Shown here in pieces: positions 8,308 to 16,793 of a stretch of 64,000 bases of DNA (position 1 is its first letter; the number at the start of each line of letters is the position of its first letter). The stretch lies in contig CAVSWD010000004.1 in assembly GCA_963731615.1 (NCBI GenBank), positions 62,001-126,000 on the forward strand, written 5' to 3'. The notes below the pieces were generated by a model. That model did no database searches and was not told the DNA's origin. It worked only from the letters and a program-made list of their open reading frames with translations. This stretch comes from Gaiellasilicea sp963731615. Its GTDB lineage: Bacteria > Actinomycetota > Thermoleophilia > Gaiellales > Gaiellaceae. A program made the position numbers and the translations under genes.

Positions 8308-9463
8308 CTAATGGCGCGCGACCGCGCCGAGATGCCGTTCGTGCGCACCCGTCTCGACGTATCTCGCCGATCTGCTGGATCACGTGCTCGAGCTCAGCGT
8401 CGGCGCTGAAGTAGTGCGGGCCGATCCTGATCCCCGCGCCGGGGCGGAAGTCGCAGAGGATCTGGCGCTCCGCGAGCTCCTTGTGGACGGCCGGGAACTC
8501 GTCGACGTGGACGGTGACGGTGCCGCCCCGTCTCGCCGGCTCGCGCGGGCTCGCGATGCCGAACCCCGCCTGCTCGGCGAGGCGGATCAGCAGGTCGGTC
8601 TGCCGCAGCGAGTTGGCGCGGATCCGCTCCACCCCGATCTCCTCGATCAGGTCGTAGCCGGCCGTAGCGGCGTAGAGCGCCGGGACGTTCGGCGTGCCGG
8701 TGAGGAAGCGAGCCGCGCCGGCCGCGTAGCGCATCTCCTCCTCGAACGCGAACGGCGTCTCGTGCGCCTGCCAGCCGGTGTAGGCGGGCTCGAGCTGCTC
8801 GGCGAGGTCGGGGCGGACGTAGAGCCAGCCGTTTCCGGGGCCGCCGCAGAGCCATTTGACCGAGCCGCCGACCGCGAAGTCGACGTCGAGCCCGGTCACG
8901 TCGAGCGGAACGATGCCGGCCGATTGGTAGGCGTCGAGGATGACGAGGGCACCGGCCTCGTGAGCGCGGCGGACGATCTTCTCGACGTCCTGGATCTCGC
9001 CCGACTTGAAGAGCACGTGGCTGATCGGGACGAGCAACGTGCGCTCGTCGATCGCGTCCACGATCTCGCCGTCGTCCTCGCAGACGACGACCTCGAGGTC
9101 GCGCTGCGCCTGGTAGAGGTAGCGCACCGACGGGAAGTTGCCGCGCTCGTAGACGACGCGGTTCCGCGCCGGTGCCGGCTCGAAGCAGGACAGAACCACT
9201 GCCTCGGCGATCGCGACGTTCTGGTGCATCACCGTCGAGCCGGGGGCCGCGCCCACGATCCGGCCGATCTGGTCGCCGACCGTCAGCGGCAGCTCCCACC
9301 AGCCCTCGCCCCACGCCCGAATTCCCCGCTCCTTCCAGGCGCGCGCGTACTCGCCGAGCCGCTCCTCCGCCCGCGCCGGCATCGCACCCAGCGAGTGGTT
9401 GATCAGGTACGTCGTGTGCTCGAGGATCGGAAACTCGGAGCGGTAGTCGAGCAGCTCACGCAT
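8308..9463 (-). CDS. Kynureninase-like class V aminotransferase-fold enzyme (C-terminal frameshift)
   Basis: PLP enzyme of the class V fold. The lysine in GGSVKWLCGGPGNGWLYV fits the kynureninase-type cofactor site, and DAYQSAGIVPLD contains the PLP-ring Asp. About 365 residues are clear. In the starting frame there is no stop until deep inside fhs, but one base removed near 8357-8362 brings in a C-terminus ending ETGAHERHLGAVARH with a stop at 8308, 11 nt before fhs. This fits an operon with fhs and fchA. If it releases a C1 unit or amino acid whose breakdown yields formate, the grouping makes sense; true kynureninase activity is unproven. ATG 9463 follows a GGCGAG. Confidence 0.82.
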
Positions 9464-9513
9464 CTCGCCGCAGTCTGCCGCACAAGACTCCCACCCGCGA
9501 CCGACAAGGACAG

Positions 9514-9556
9514 GTCCGAGGGACTGTCCCTCGGACACGGCACAGGGACTGTCCCT
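9514..9556. repeat. Pair of REP-like palindromes upstream of the RAYT gene
   Basis: A perfect palindrome with 11-bp arms (GTCCGAGGGAC, centre T, GTCCCTCGGAC) at 9514-9536 is followed after 7 nt by a shorter AGGGAC-T-GTCCCT unit at 9544-9556. They lie 59 bp before a HUH transposase gene, the usual setting for REP sequences handled by RAYT proteins. Confidence 0.75.
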
Positions 9557-9614
9557 CGAACTTGGCCGATTCGGCCGGTTTCGTTGGCCAGGTGGCGGCG
9601 CTAGCCTGGCGCGC

Positions 9615-10073
9615 ATGCCTCGAATTCCGCGGTCGCAGCTGCCGACTCCGGCGTACTACCACGTGATCTGCCGTGGGGTCGAGCAGCGGAGGTTGTTCTT
9701 GGACGGCATCGACCGGGCGGAGTGGAAGAAGCTCTTGATCGACGTGGAGCGGCGCTTCGGCTGGCGAATCCACGCGTGGACGCTGCTCGACAACCACTTC
9801 CATGTCCTGATCGAGACAACGCAGCCCCAGCTCTCGAAGGGGATGCAGCGGCTCAACGGCCTCTACGCGATGCGCTTCAACCGTCGCTACGACCGGAAGG
9901 GTCACCTTTTCCAAGGTCGCTTCGAGAGCCGCGTCGTCGAGGGGGACACCTACCTGGCAGTCGTGACCGCCTACATCTACGAGAACGCAACACGGATAGG
10001 GCTTTCGGACTGGCCCTGGCGGGGCCTCGGCTCGCCCGGCTCGGCAGCACCGGGAACGACGTCCACCTGTGAC
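9615..10073 (+). CDS. REP-associated tyrosine transposase (RAYT, Y1_Tnp), C-terminus degenerate
   Basis: HUH single-strand transposase domain. The His-x-His metal site is DNHFHVLIET (His61, His63) and the probable catalytic Tyr is Tyr120 in TAYIYENATRIGL, matching the usual YIxxNPxRAGL. KGHLFQGRFES is also a family motif. After DWPWRGLGS the family pattern stops and no in-frame stop follows: the frame runs through the STAS gene and joins the P460-like gene, ending at 10874. I give the end where homology has faded; the true stop was probably lost or shifted. Family knowledge: RAYTs are domesticated relatives of IS200/IS605 transposases that act on REP hairpins such as those at 9514-9556. Confidence 0.8.
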
Positions 10074-10095
10074 TATGCTTGCGCGCGGACAGCGC

Positions 10096-10464
10096 ATGGG
10101 GGACGAGAGCAAACTCAACGAGCATCCCGTCGCGGGCATCGACCGCAACGACGGCGCGGTGGTCGTCCACCTGATCGGAGAGCTCGACCTCTACAACGCG
10201 CCCGAGCTGCGCTCCGTGCTGCTCGACGTGTGTGCGGAGAAGCCGGATCGCCTGATCATCGACCTCGCCGACGTCGAGTTCGTCGACTCCACCGCGCTCG
10301 GAGTCCTGATCGAGGCACGCGCGAAGCTCGTGAGCGCCCAGTCGTTCCTGCTCGCGGCGCCCAGACGCGAGACGCATCGCGCATTGACGATCTCAGGGCT
10401 CGACCGTCATCTCGCGGTGCACGACACGGTCGAGTCGGCGCTCACTTCACAGCTCCCAGTCTGA
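10096..10464 (+). CDS. STAS-domain anti-anti-sigma factor
   Basis: A 122-residue single-domain STAS protein resembling SpoIIAA/RsbV. Such proteins bind anti-sigma kinases and release a sigma factor; phosphorylation of a conserved Ser switches them off. The site is FVDSTALGVL, with Ser65 as the likely phosphoacceptor, and LIGELDLYNAPEL is the typical first strand and helix. ATG 10096 is chosen over GTG 10069, which adds an unconserved leader overlapping the end of the RAYT frame. No partner kinase is in the window. The stop overlaps the next ATG as TGATG. Confidence 0.88.
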   Translation: MGDESKLNEHPVAGIDRNDGAVVVHLIGELDLYNAPELRSVLLDVCAEKPDRLIIDLADVEFVDSTALGVLIEARAKLVSAQSFLLAAPRRETHRALTISGLDRHLAVHDTVESALTSQLPV

Positions 10465-10874
10465 TGCTGGCCGAGCTCGCCACCGTTGCTCTGTTGACCG
10501 CAGCGCCGCCAGGTCTACCCTCGTACGTCGACGGCTACGCAAAGTGGCCGAAGGTGAACGCGAAGCCGATCCAGGGTGGGTCGGCCGCCCATCAGGGCAC
10601 CAAGAACGTCTACACGAGCAAGCGCAAGACCGGGGTGCGGTATCCCCTCGGGACGATCGTCGTCAAGACGGCGAGGCCGCCGGGCAAGAAGTGGCTATCG
10701 CTCGTGGCGACGATGCGCAGGATCAAGGGCACGGCGAACGGCGGCTGGCGCTGGGAGGAGTTCACCCGCTCGTCGCCGACGGCGCGTTTCACGAAGATCG
10801 GCTTCCCCGAATCGGGCTGCGCCGCCTGCCACTCGCAGGCGAAGAAGAACGACTACGTTTTCACGAAGCGCTGA
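10464..10874 (+). CDS. Exported cytochrome P460-like haem protein
   Basis: 136 residues with a hydrophobic N-terminus (LATVALLTAA) that looks like a short signal peptide and a single C-terminal haem-binding CAACH (Cys-Ala-Ala-Cys-His) in ESGCAACHSQAKKND. The middle part, YPLGTIVVKTARPPG, resembles the P460 fold, whose members include hydroxylamine- or NO-oxidising proteins. P460 enzymes need an extra Lys crosslink to haem, which I cannot assign here. It is coupled to the STAS gene by a stop/start overlap and overlaps a convergent methyltransferase gene by 14 nt at the 3' end. Confidence 0.72.
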   Translation: MLAELATVALLTAAPPGLPSYVDGYAKWPKVNAKPIQGGSAAHQGTKNVYTSKRKTGVRYPLGTIVVKTARPPGKKWLSLVATMRRIKGTANGGWRWEEFTRSSPTARFTKIGFPESGCAACHSQAKKNDYVFTKR

Positions 10875-11988
10875 GGAGCCGCTCCAGCGTCGGCTCGAGT
10901 CCGAGCGCGTCGCGAAGCTCGACGTAGGCTCGACGCACCTCGGCACCTGCAGGCTTCGCCTTCACCGCCCGGATCAGCACGTTCTTCGCCGTGTGCTCGA
11001 GCTCGACGAACTCGACCAGCTGCGTCCGGTAGCCGGCGAGCTCGAGCAGCTGCGCCCGCAGCGAGTCCGTGACGAGGGCGGCGAAGCGCTCCTTCGCGAG
11101 CCCGTGACGCAGGAGCGGCGCGAGCAGCGAGCTCTCGAGCTGGCGGTAGGCCTCCTTCTGGCAGCACGGGACGGCCAGGATCGCGTCCGCATCCCAGCGC
11201 ACCGCCTGAGCGAGCGCTTCGTCGGTCGCCGTGTCGCACGCGTGCAGGCTGACGACAAGGTCTACCTCGCCGGCGGCGTGGAAGCCCGCGATCTCTCCGC
11301 GCTCGAAGCGGAGGCCGGCCGCGCCGACGCGGTCCGCCAGAGCAGCACACGTCGCGATCACGTCCTCCTTCAGGTCGAGCCCGACGATCTCCACCTCTCG
11401 CCCACGAAGGACCGTGAGCAGGTGATGAATCGCGAAGGTCAGATACGACTTGCCGCAACCGAAATCGACGACGCGCAGCGTGCCGTCGGGCCGCAGGGAG
11501 GGCACCACGTCGTCGACCAGCTCCAGAAAGCGGTTGACCTGCCGGAACTTGTCGTAGCGGCTCTTGCGCACACGGCCATCCGCTGACATGACGCCGAGCT
11601 CGACGAGGAAAGGAACCGGCGTCCCGTCCTCGAGCAGGTAGTGCTTGCGGCGATCGTGCGCAAGCGAAGTCGCGGGGCGTGAGGGCGGACGCCGCAGCAC
11701 CTTCTCCCCGAGGATCTGCCAGTCAGCCTCCGCTGTCTGGAGCAGACCCTGCCGGTAATCGGCCAGCAGGACTCCGAGCCGCTCGCGGGCCGCAGCCGGC
11801 GCGAGGTTCTCGTGCGTCGCGCGGTCGCCGAGGTGGGTTGTGAAGCGAAAGGCCGTCTCGCCGCGGAGCTCGACCGGATCGACCGTGACCTTTGCAGGCA
11901 GGTCGCGGGTACGCGGCTTCGAGACGACGGCGCGCGTCAGGGACAGTCCCTCGAACAGGTCCGCGACGAGCGTGTCTCGATCGGCCAT
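10861..11988 (-). CDS. SAM-dependent methyltransferase (Methyltransf_32-like)
   Basis: 375-residue protein with an N-terminal domain of about 150 residues followed by a class I methyltransferase fold. Motif I is VVDFGCGKSYLTFAIHHLL near residue 180 and the acidic loop is EIVGLDLKEDVI. SLHACDTATDEAL and AVPCCQKEAYRQL resemble the family shared with eukaryotic GSTCD-type proteins, where the Cys-Cys segment is conserved. The substrate is unknown; RNA is plausible for this family. Codons 12-16 (EGLSL) coincide with a REP-like repeat. The next gene on the same strand ends 18 nt upstream, so both may be co-transcribed. Confidence 0.8.
   Translation of the reverse strand: MADRDTLVADLFEGLSLTRAVVSKPRTRDLPAKVTVDPVELRGETAFRFTTHLGDRATHENLAPAAARERLGVLLADYRQGLLQTAEADWQILGEKVLRRPPSRPATSLAHDRRKHYLLEDGTPVPFLVELGVMSADGRVRKSRYDKFRQVNRFLELVDDVVPSLRPDGTLRVVDFGCGKSYLTFAIHHLLTVLRGREVEIVGLDLKEDVIATCAALADRVGAAGLRFERGEIAGFHAAGEVDLVVSLHACDTATDEALAQAVRWDADAILAVPCCQKEAYRQLESSLLAPLLRHGLAKERFAALVTDSLRAQLLELAGYRTQLVEFVELEHTAKNVLIRAVKAKPAGAEVRRAYVELRDALGLEPTLERLLSAS
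11939..11956. repeat. REP-like repeat inside a methyltransferase gene
   Basis: AGGGAC-A-GTCCCT followed by CGAAC. It matches 17 of 18 bases of 9544-9561. It is read on the minus strand as codons for GLSL within FEGLSLT, using GGA and TCC, codons that are uncommon among the neighbouring genes. Confidence 0.5.
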
Positions 11989-12006
11989 CCCGCCGAAGGC
12001 TAGAGG

Positions 12007-13368
12007 CTAGAGGCCGTATGCCTCGAGGAGCCCGACCCAGATCTCGCTGCGGGTCGGGAACGAGGGCACCGCGTGGACGAGCAGGTCGAGCGGGATCTCG
12101 GCGACGACGGCGATCGTGGCCGCATGCAGCCACTCGGCCACCTCGACGCCGGTGAAGGTCGCCCCGACGATGACACGGCGCGCGTCGTCGACGATCAACC
12201 GCGACGTGCCCGGCGCGCCCCGCCCGGTGAAGCTCGCCCCCGCGGTCGAGCCCGTCTCGACGTCGACGGCGGTGACGGCCAGGCCGGCCGACTCCGCGGA
12301 GGAGAGCGTGTGGCCAACGGCCGCAACCTGGGGGTCGGTGAAGATCACGCGCGGCGACAGCGGCCCGTCGGAGACGATGCGCGCGTCCTTACCGAGAATC
12401 ACGTCGGCGACGATCCGGCCCTGGTACTTGCCCATGTGCGTCAGCAGCGCCCGGCCGTTCGCGTCTCCGATCGAGTAGAGCCACCCGTGGCGCGACGAGC
12501 GCAGGTTCGAGTCCACCTCGACCGGCTTTCCCGGCTCGAGCCCGATCGTCTCGAGGCCGAGCTCGGCGGTGCTGGGCTTCCGCCCAACGGCGACGAGCAG
12601 CTCAGAGCCGGTCGCCGTGGAGCCATCCTCCATCGTCACGCTGACGGCGCCGTCGCCGTCACGGGCGACGGAGACGGCGCGGCCCTCCGTGCGCACGTCG
12701 ACACCGGCTTCGCGCAGCGCTGCCTCGACCTGGGCCGACGCGAACGGCTCCTCGCGCACGATCACGCGCGGTGCGCCCTCGAGCACGATGACCTTCGTCC
12801 CGAGCGAGGCCCACGCGGCGCTGAGCTCGACCCCCACGACCCCACCGCCGAGGATGACGAGGCTCTCGGGCGGCTGCTTCGCCGTCGTCGCCTCACGGTT
12901 CCCCCACGGACGGGCCTCGGCGAGACCCGGGATCGGCGGCATTGCAGGCCCGCTGCCGGTCGCGACGACGACCGCCTTCCCGGCCACGAACACGTCGTCG
13001 CCCACGCGTACCCGGCGCTCGCCGTCCAGCCGACCGTGACCGCGAACGAGCGTCACGCCGCGATCCTCGAGCCACGGCACCTGCGAGGAGTCGTCGAGCT
13101 CGTGCACGACCTCGTCGCGCCGCGCCAGCACCGCGTTCGCATCCAGCCCGTCGACGCGAAGGCCCGGAACACGGCCGGCCTCGGCGAGCAGCTCACCCGG
13201 GCGGAGCAGCGCCTTCGAGGGCATGCAGGCGTAGTAGGAGCACTCGCCGCCGACGAGGTGCTCCTCGACGAGCGCGACCTCGAGCCCGGACGCGCCGAGA
13301 CGGCCGGCCACGACCTCGCCCGCTGGCCCGGCGCCGATGACGATGACGTCGAAGCTCCGCTCGGCCAT
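12007..13368 (-). CDS. Dihydrolipoamide-dehydrogenase-like FAD/NAD(P) oxidoreductase
   Basis: 453-residue class I pyridine nucleotide-disulfide oxidoreductase. FAD is bound by VIVIGAGPAGEVVAGRL; the redox disulfide is GGECSYYACMPSKALLRP, with the CxxxxC pair but a motif differing from the usual GGTCLNxGCIPSK. A second nucleotide site is LVILGGGVVGVELSAAWASLG. The C-terminal dimerisation domain ends HAVPSFPTRSEIWVGLLE, where the His of HAxPTxSE is kept. No 2-oxoacid dehydrogenase genes are nearby, so it may reduce mercuric ion, a quinone or another disulfide. It may share a transcript with the methyltransferase 18 nt downstream. Confidence 0.88.
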   Translation of the reverse strand: MAERSFDVIVIGAGPAGEVVAGRLGASGLEVALVEEHLVGGECSYYACMPSKALLRPGELLAEAGRVPGLRVDGLDANAVLARRDEVVHELDDSSQVPWLEDRGVTLVRGHGRLDGERRVRVGDDVFVAGKAVVVATGSGPAMPPIPGLAEARPWGNREATTAKQPPESLVILGGGVVGVELSAAWASLGTKVIVLEGAPRVIVREEPFASAQVEAALREAGVDVRTEGRAVSVARDGDGAVSVTMEDGSTATGSELLVAVGRKPSTAELGLETIGLEPGKPVEVDSNLRSSRHGWLYSIGDANGRALLTHMGKYQGRIVADVILGKDARIVSDGPLSPRVIFTDPQVAAVGHTLSSAESAGLAVTAVDVETGSTAGASFTGRGAPGTSRLIVDDARRVIVGATFTGVEVAEWLHAATIAVVAEIPLDLLVHAVPSFPTRSEIWVGLLEAYGL

Positions 13369-13410
13369 GCAGCGAGTCTCGCACGAACCACGTTATGCGA
13401 CGATCGCTGC

Positions 13411-13905
13411 GTGAGCGCCACCCTCGACGCGCAGCAGCTGCGGCGCCTGATGGCCCACTGGGCGACGGGCGTCGCGATCGTGACGAGCCGCGACGACACG
13501 GGCCCGCGCGGAGCGACGACGAACGCACTGACGTCGCTCTCTCTCGAGCCGCTGCTGATGCTCGTCTGCCTCGACCGCAGCTCGAACACACTCGAGTCGG
13601 TTCGAACGTCGGGACGCTTCTGCATCAACGTCCTCGCCGGCGACCAGGAGGAGCTCGCACGCCGATTCGCGACGAAGGCAAGTGGCGAGGAGAAGCTCGC
13701 CGGGGTCGCGCACGAGCTGGTGGCGGGCGTGCCCGTGCTCGGCGGCGTCGTCGCCTGGCTCGTGTGCGAGCTCGAGCGGGAGCTCGACGGCGGCGACCAC
13801 GCGATCCTGATCGGCCGGCCGCTCGAGGCCGGCTCCGACCTCGACGCCGAGCCGCTGCTCTTTCACCGCGGCCGCTTCCAACGAGACCTTAAGGAGAGCC
13901 GGTGA
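13411..13905 (+). CDS. Flavin reductase-like FMN-binding protein
   Basis: 164 residues of the flavin-reductase split-barrel family (HpaC-like), which reduces FMN or FAD with NAD(P)H for partner monooxygenases. The pattern HWATGVAIVTSR, then GATTNALTSLSLEPLLMLVCL and GRFCINVLAGDQEELARRF is typical. GTG 13411 gives the usual length and lies 43 bp from the divergent flavoprotein gene. No monooxygenase partner is adjacent. The stop overlaps the GTG of the next gene (GTGA). Confidence 0.88.
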   Translation: MSATLDAQQLRRLMAHWATGVAIVTSRDDTGPRGATTNALTSLSLEPLLMLVCLDRSSNTLESVRTSGRFCINVLAGDQEELARRFATKASGEEKLAGVAHELVAGVPVLGGVVAWLVCELERELDGGDHAILIGRPLEAGSDLDAEPLLFHRGRFQRDLKESR

Positions 13906-14519
13906 AGAACCGCATCGAAGTGATCTCGACCGTGCTGCTCGCGGTCGCTGCCGTCGCGACCGCTTGGAGCGGCTACCAGGCAACACGCTGGAACGGCGAG
14001 CAGGCGAAGGCGTCGAGCCGCACGAATGCGATCAGAATCGAGGCGGCGCGCGCGCAAGGGCTCGCCGAGTCGCAGACGCAGATCGACGTCGCCACCTTCA
14101 TCCAGTGGGTCGACGCCTACGCGCTCAAGAGGACGGTGCTCACGGACTTCTACTTCAAGCGCTTCCGCGCGGAATTCAAGCCGGCCGTCAATGCCTGGCT
14201 CGCGACCAAGCCGCTCACGAACCCGAAGGCGCCGCTGACTCCCTTCGCGATGCCCGAGTACGAGCTCGCGGCAGCGACCGAGGCGCGACAACTGGACGCC
14301 GCGGCAGAGGTGTCGGCAGCAGAGGTACGACGCAACATCCAGCGTGCGTCGAACTACATCCTCGGCGTCGTTCTCTTCTCCGTCTCGCTCTTCTTCGCCG
14401 GGATGAGCACCAAACTCAGCCGGCCCCGGCTCCAGGCGGTCACGCTGGCGCTCGGCTGCATCGTCTTTCTCGCAACGGTGATCTGGATCGCGACCTCACC
14501 GGTGACGATCGAGATCTGA
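13902..14519 (+). CDS. Membrane protein with N-terminal and paired C-terminal helices (DUF4337-like)
   Basis: 205 residues. One membrane helix at residues 8-25 (VISTVLLAVAAVATAWSGY), a soluble alpha-helical middle of about 120 residues with a QATRWNGEQA start, then two helices near residues 147-165 and 177-197. The layout and the WSGYQATRWNGEQ segment resemble DUF4337-type proteins of unknown role. It is coupled by GTGA to the flavin reductase gene and followed by a hairpin. Confidence 0.7.
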   Translation: MKNRIEVISTVLLAVAAVATAWSGYQATRWNGEQAKASSRTNAIRIEAARAQGLAESQTQIDVATFIQWVDAYALKRTVLTDFYFKRFRAEFKPAVNAWLATKPLTNPKAPLTPFAMPEYELAAATEARQLDAAAEVSAAEVRRNIQRASNYILGVVLFSVSLFFAGMSTKLSRPRLQAVTLALGCIVFLATVIWIATSPVTIEI

Positions 14520-14529
14520 GCCCGGGCGC

Positions 14530-14560
14530 AAGGCGCCGGCCGCGGTGCGGCCGGCGCCTT
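14530..14560. terminator. Bidirectional hairpin between convergent genes
   Basis: A perfect 14-bp stem (AAGGCGCCGGCCGC) with a GGT loop lies between the stops of the plus-strand membrane protein and the minus-strand DUF7144 gene. There is no T-run after it on either strand, so termination efficiency is uncertain. Confidence 0.65.
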
Positions 14561-14571
14561 CGCGCACGAAC

Positions 14572-14979
14572 CTATTCCCTGATCGCGAGCTCGCTCCGGC
14601 TCTCGCCCCAGCGCACGGTCAGCGCGTAGAGCACGACCAGATTCAACGCCAACGCGGTCAGCGCCCAGAGCGGGTACTGGCTGTTGCCGAGAAACCCGAG
14701 CTGCGAGAAGAAGTTCAGCGACACGACGATGATCGCGAACCAGCGCGCCCACGACTGCGCCGCGCCCAGTGCGATGCCGCCGATCGCCAGCAGCACGCCC
14801 CAGATCAGCATCACCCAGCCCCAGCTCGTGACGTCGATGACGAGGAACCCTGCCCCCGTGACCACGAAGTACTCGTCCTCGAACAGGGCGATCAGGCCCT
14901 GAAAGAAGTCGATGAAGCCGATGATCAGCATCAACAAGCCGGCGAACCCGATCCAGCCTGCCATCGATTTTTCGTTCAT
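14572..14979 (-). CDS. DUF7144 family four-helix membrane protein
   Basis: 135 residues with four hydrophobic helices and little else. AGWIGFAGLLMLIIGFIDF, then a WGWVMLIWGVLLAIGG stretch and ARWFAIIVVSLNF, are characteristic of this small actinobacterial membrane family of unknown function. ATG 14979 has GGAGGG upstream; a GTG directly before it is in frame but less well placed. Confidence 0.85.
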   Translation of the reverse strand: MNEKSMAGWIGFAGLLMLIIGFIDFFQGLIALFEDEYFVVTGAGFLVIDVTSWGWVMLIWGVLLAIGGIALGAAQSWARWFAIIVVSLNFFSQLGFLGNSQYPLWALTALALNLVVLYALTVRWGESRSELAIRE

Positions 14980-15093
14980 CACACCCTCCCGGTTAGGACG
15001 CCGCTCTGCGCGCCGTCTGACGTCGCCGCGGTGTCCTCCCGCTGGAAGGCCTTTCGTGGCGACCGCTACGGGACCACACCGGGCGACATCACG

Positions 15094-16680
15094 TCAAGTG
15101 GTCAGCCGCCGCCAGACGTTGTCGAGCAGCCGCCCGACGGGTGGCCAGAGCATGAGCGTGCCGGCGAAGTTGAGCACGCCCGCCGAGAACACGCGCGCGC
15201 CGGCCGCGGTCTCGTAGTACGACATCTCTCCGCTGCGTCCAGGCCCGAAGAGGTCGGGAATGCGCGCGAGCACCTGCGTGCCCGGCGGTGACAGGGGCGT
15301 GGTGGCGTCGATCTCGATCCCGTAGAGCCCGAACTGGGAGCCGTTGCCGAGCCCGGTGCCTGCGAACGCCCACGGGGCAACGTCTGCGCCGACGACCGTG
15401 AACGGCTGCTGGCGCTGGCCGCGGTCGTTGGCGAGGTACTGGACGCCGAGCAGCGACGATTCCGGCCGCCCGCGGTTTCGCCATTCGCCGACAAGCCTCG
15501 CGCTGTCGCCGGTGCGGACGACCTCGCGGAAGAAGTTGTTCGCCGAGAGGAACATCAGGCGGCCGCCCAGGTCGCGAAAGCCCGTGATCAGGTCGTAGAG
15601 GCGCCTGGTCACGTACTCGGTATGGCCGGGGAAGACGATCAGGTCATACGCAGCGCGGAGCGCTGCAGAGTCGGCGAAGCCCTCGATGTCCTCGTCCGCG
15701 TACATGTCGGTGGTGTGGCCGCGGCTCGCCATCCAATGCAGGAAGGCGACCTCGTAGCTCCGGAACCGGTACGGCGTGCCGCGACGGAGGTGCGGGCGGT
15801 CGAGGTCGATCCGCTTCGACTTCCACACGGCGTACCAGGTGTCGCCGAGGCCGTCGCCGTTGCGGTCGTAGAAGTTGTAGGCCTGCCAGGTCGTCGTCGG
15901 CGGCACGACCGCGACGCGAGAGGTCGGTGTTGCGGGGCGGACGATGATCGGCGCGAACCCGACGTGGCCCGACGGCCCGTCGAGGCGAGCCGCATAGAGG
16001 CCGCTCGGCGCGCCGGCCGGGATGTCGACGTACACGCCCGTGAGCGCGCCTCGCGACCTGCTGAGATCGACGCGGTGGGGTGCGGCGACCGGGACGCCCT
16101 TCATCTCCGCGTTGCCGTACGTCGGCACGCCTTCCGGACCGCAGCGGAGCAGCGTCACCCGCAGCCAGCGGGCGTCGGTCTGGACATTGAGGACGAGGCG
16201 CTGGCCCGGCACTGCGCTCCGCCGCCGGAACGTGGCTTCGACGTCGAGCACGCGCACGACCGCTTTGCCAAGGATGGGCGCCTTCGCAGCCTGCTTGCCA
16301 TCGGCGCGGACCTGGAGGATGTAGGAGCCGGGCGCTGTCTTCGGCGCCGGCCGCCACGGGATTTCATTCCGCCCCGGCTTGAGCTCCACGGGCTGGCTTG
16401 CAAGCACGCGCGGACCCGTCCCGTGCCGGCTCACGACCTCGAGCACCGCGTCGGTCGCCTTCGACGCGGATGCATTGAGGATCACACCGCCTCGCGCGCC
16501 CGCGCTGCGGGGGCTCACGGTCGCGAACAGTGGCCGGTCGCCGGCGAACGCGCGGCCGGCGTTGCGAACGCCGACGGTGCGGACGAGCCCGGCCGCGCCC
16601 CATGCATGCCGCGTCGGGCCGAAGGTGAAGAGGGCGGCCGCGCCGGCGAGCACGCGTTCGAGAAAATGCCTTCGTGTCAC
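15094..16680 (-). CDS. Tat-exported protein with N,N-dimethylformamidase beta-like domain
   Basis: 528 residues. It begins TRRHFLERVLAGAAALFTFG, a twin-arginine signal (RRxFL), so a folded protein is exported. The following ~200 residues are beta-rich. The C-terminal ~300 residues resemble the large-subunit domain of N,N-dimethylformamidase, including WQAYNFYDRNGDGLGD, LIVFPGHTEYVT and FLSANNFFREV. Whether it hydrolyses amides is unknown. The GTG start at 16680 overlaps the stop of a 36-codon ABC-ATPase remnant (GTGA). A longer frame extending to 17820 is a shadow of the methyltransferase gene. Confidence 0.8.
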   Translation of the reverse strand: MTRRHFLERVLAGAAALFTFGPTRHAWGAAGLVRTVGVRNAGRAFAGDRPLFATVSPRSAGARGGVILNASASKATDAVLEVVSRHGTGPRVLASQPVELKPGRNEIPWRPAPKTAPGSYILQVRADGKQAAKAPILGKAVVRVLDVEATFRRRSAVPGQRLVLNVQTDARWLRVTLLRCGPEGVPTYGNAEMKGVPVAAPHRVDLSRSRGALTGVYVDIPAGAPSGLYAARLDGPSGHVGFAPIIVRPATPTSRVAVVPPTTTWQAYNFYDRNGDGLGDTWYAVWKSKRIDLDRPHLRRGTPYRFRSYEVAFLHWMASRGHTTDMYADEDIEGFADSAALRAAYDLIVFPGHTEYVTRRLYDLITGFRDLGGRLMFLSANNFFREVVRTGDSARLVGEWRNRGRPESSLLGVQYLANDRGQRQQPFTVVGADVAPWAFAGTGLGNGSQFGLYGIEIDATTPLSPPGTQVLARIPDLFGPGRSGEMSYYETAAGARVFSAGVLNFAGTLMLWPPVGRLLDNVWRRLTT

Positions 16681-16784
16681 GCCGCTGTCGAGCCCCGCGT
16701 CGTCGCGTGGCAGGGGCAGGCGAGGTCGAGATCGTGGAGCACGGCGACGACAGTCTTGCTGACCTGTCGGTTGTGACCGATCAC
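16677..16784 (-). pseudogene. Remnant of an iron/B12-type ABC transporter ATPase
   Basis: A 35-residue frame from GTG 16784 contains KTVVAVLHDLDLACPCHA, which closely resembles the H-loop region of FecE/BtuD-type ATPases (TVVAVLHDLNLAxRYA). Walker A, the signature motif and Walker B are absent. It appears to be the end of a deleted gene, left between the two methyltransferase/DMFase-like genes. It could still be translated as a short peptide because its stop overlaps the next GTG. Confidence 0.5.
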
Positions 16785-16793
16785 TAGGTCGCG

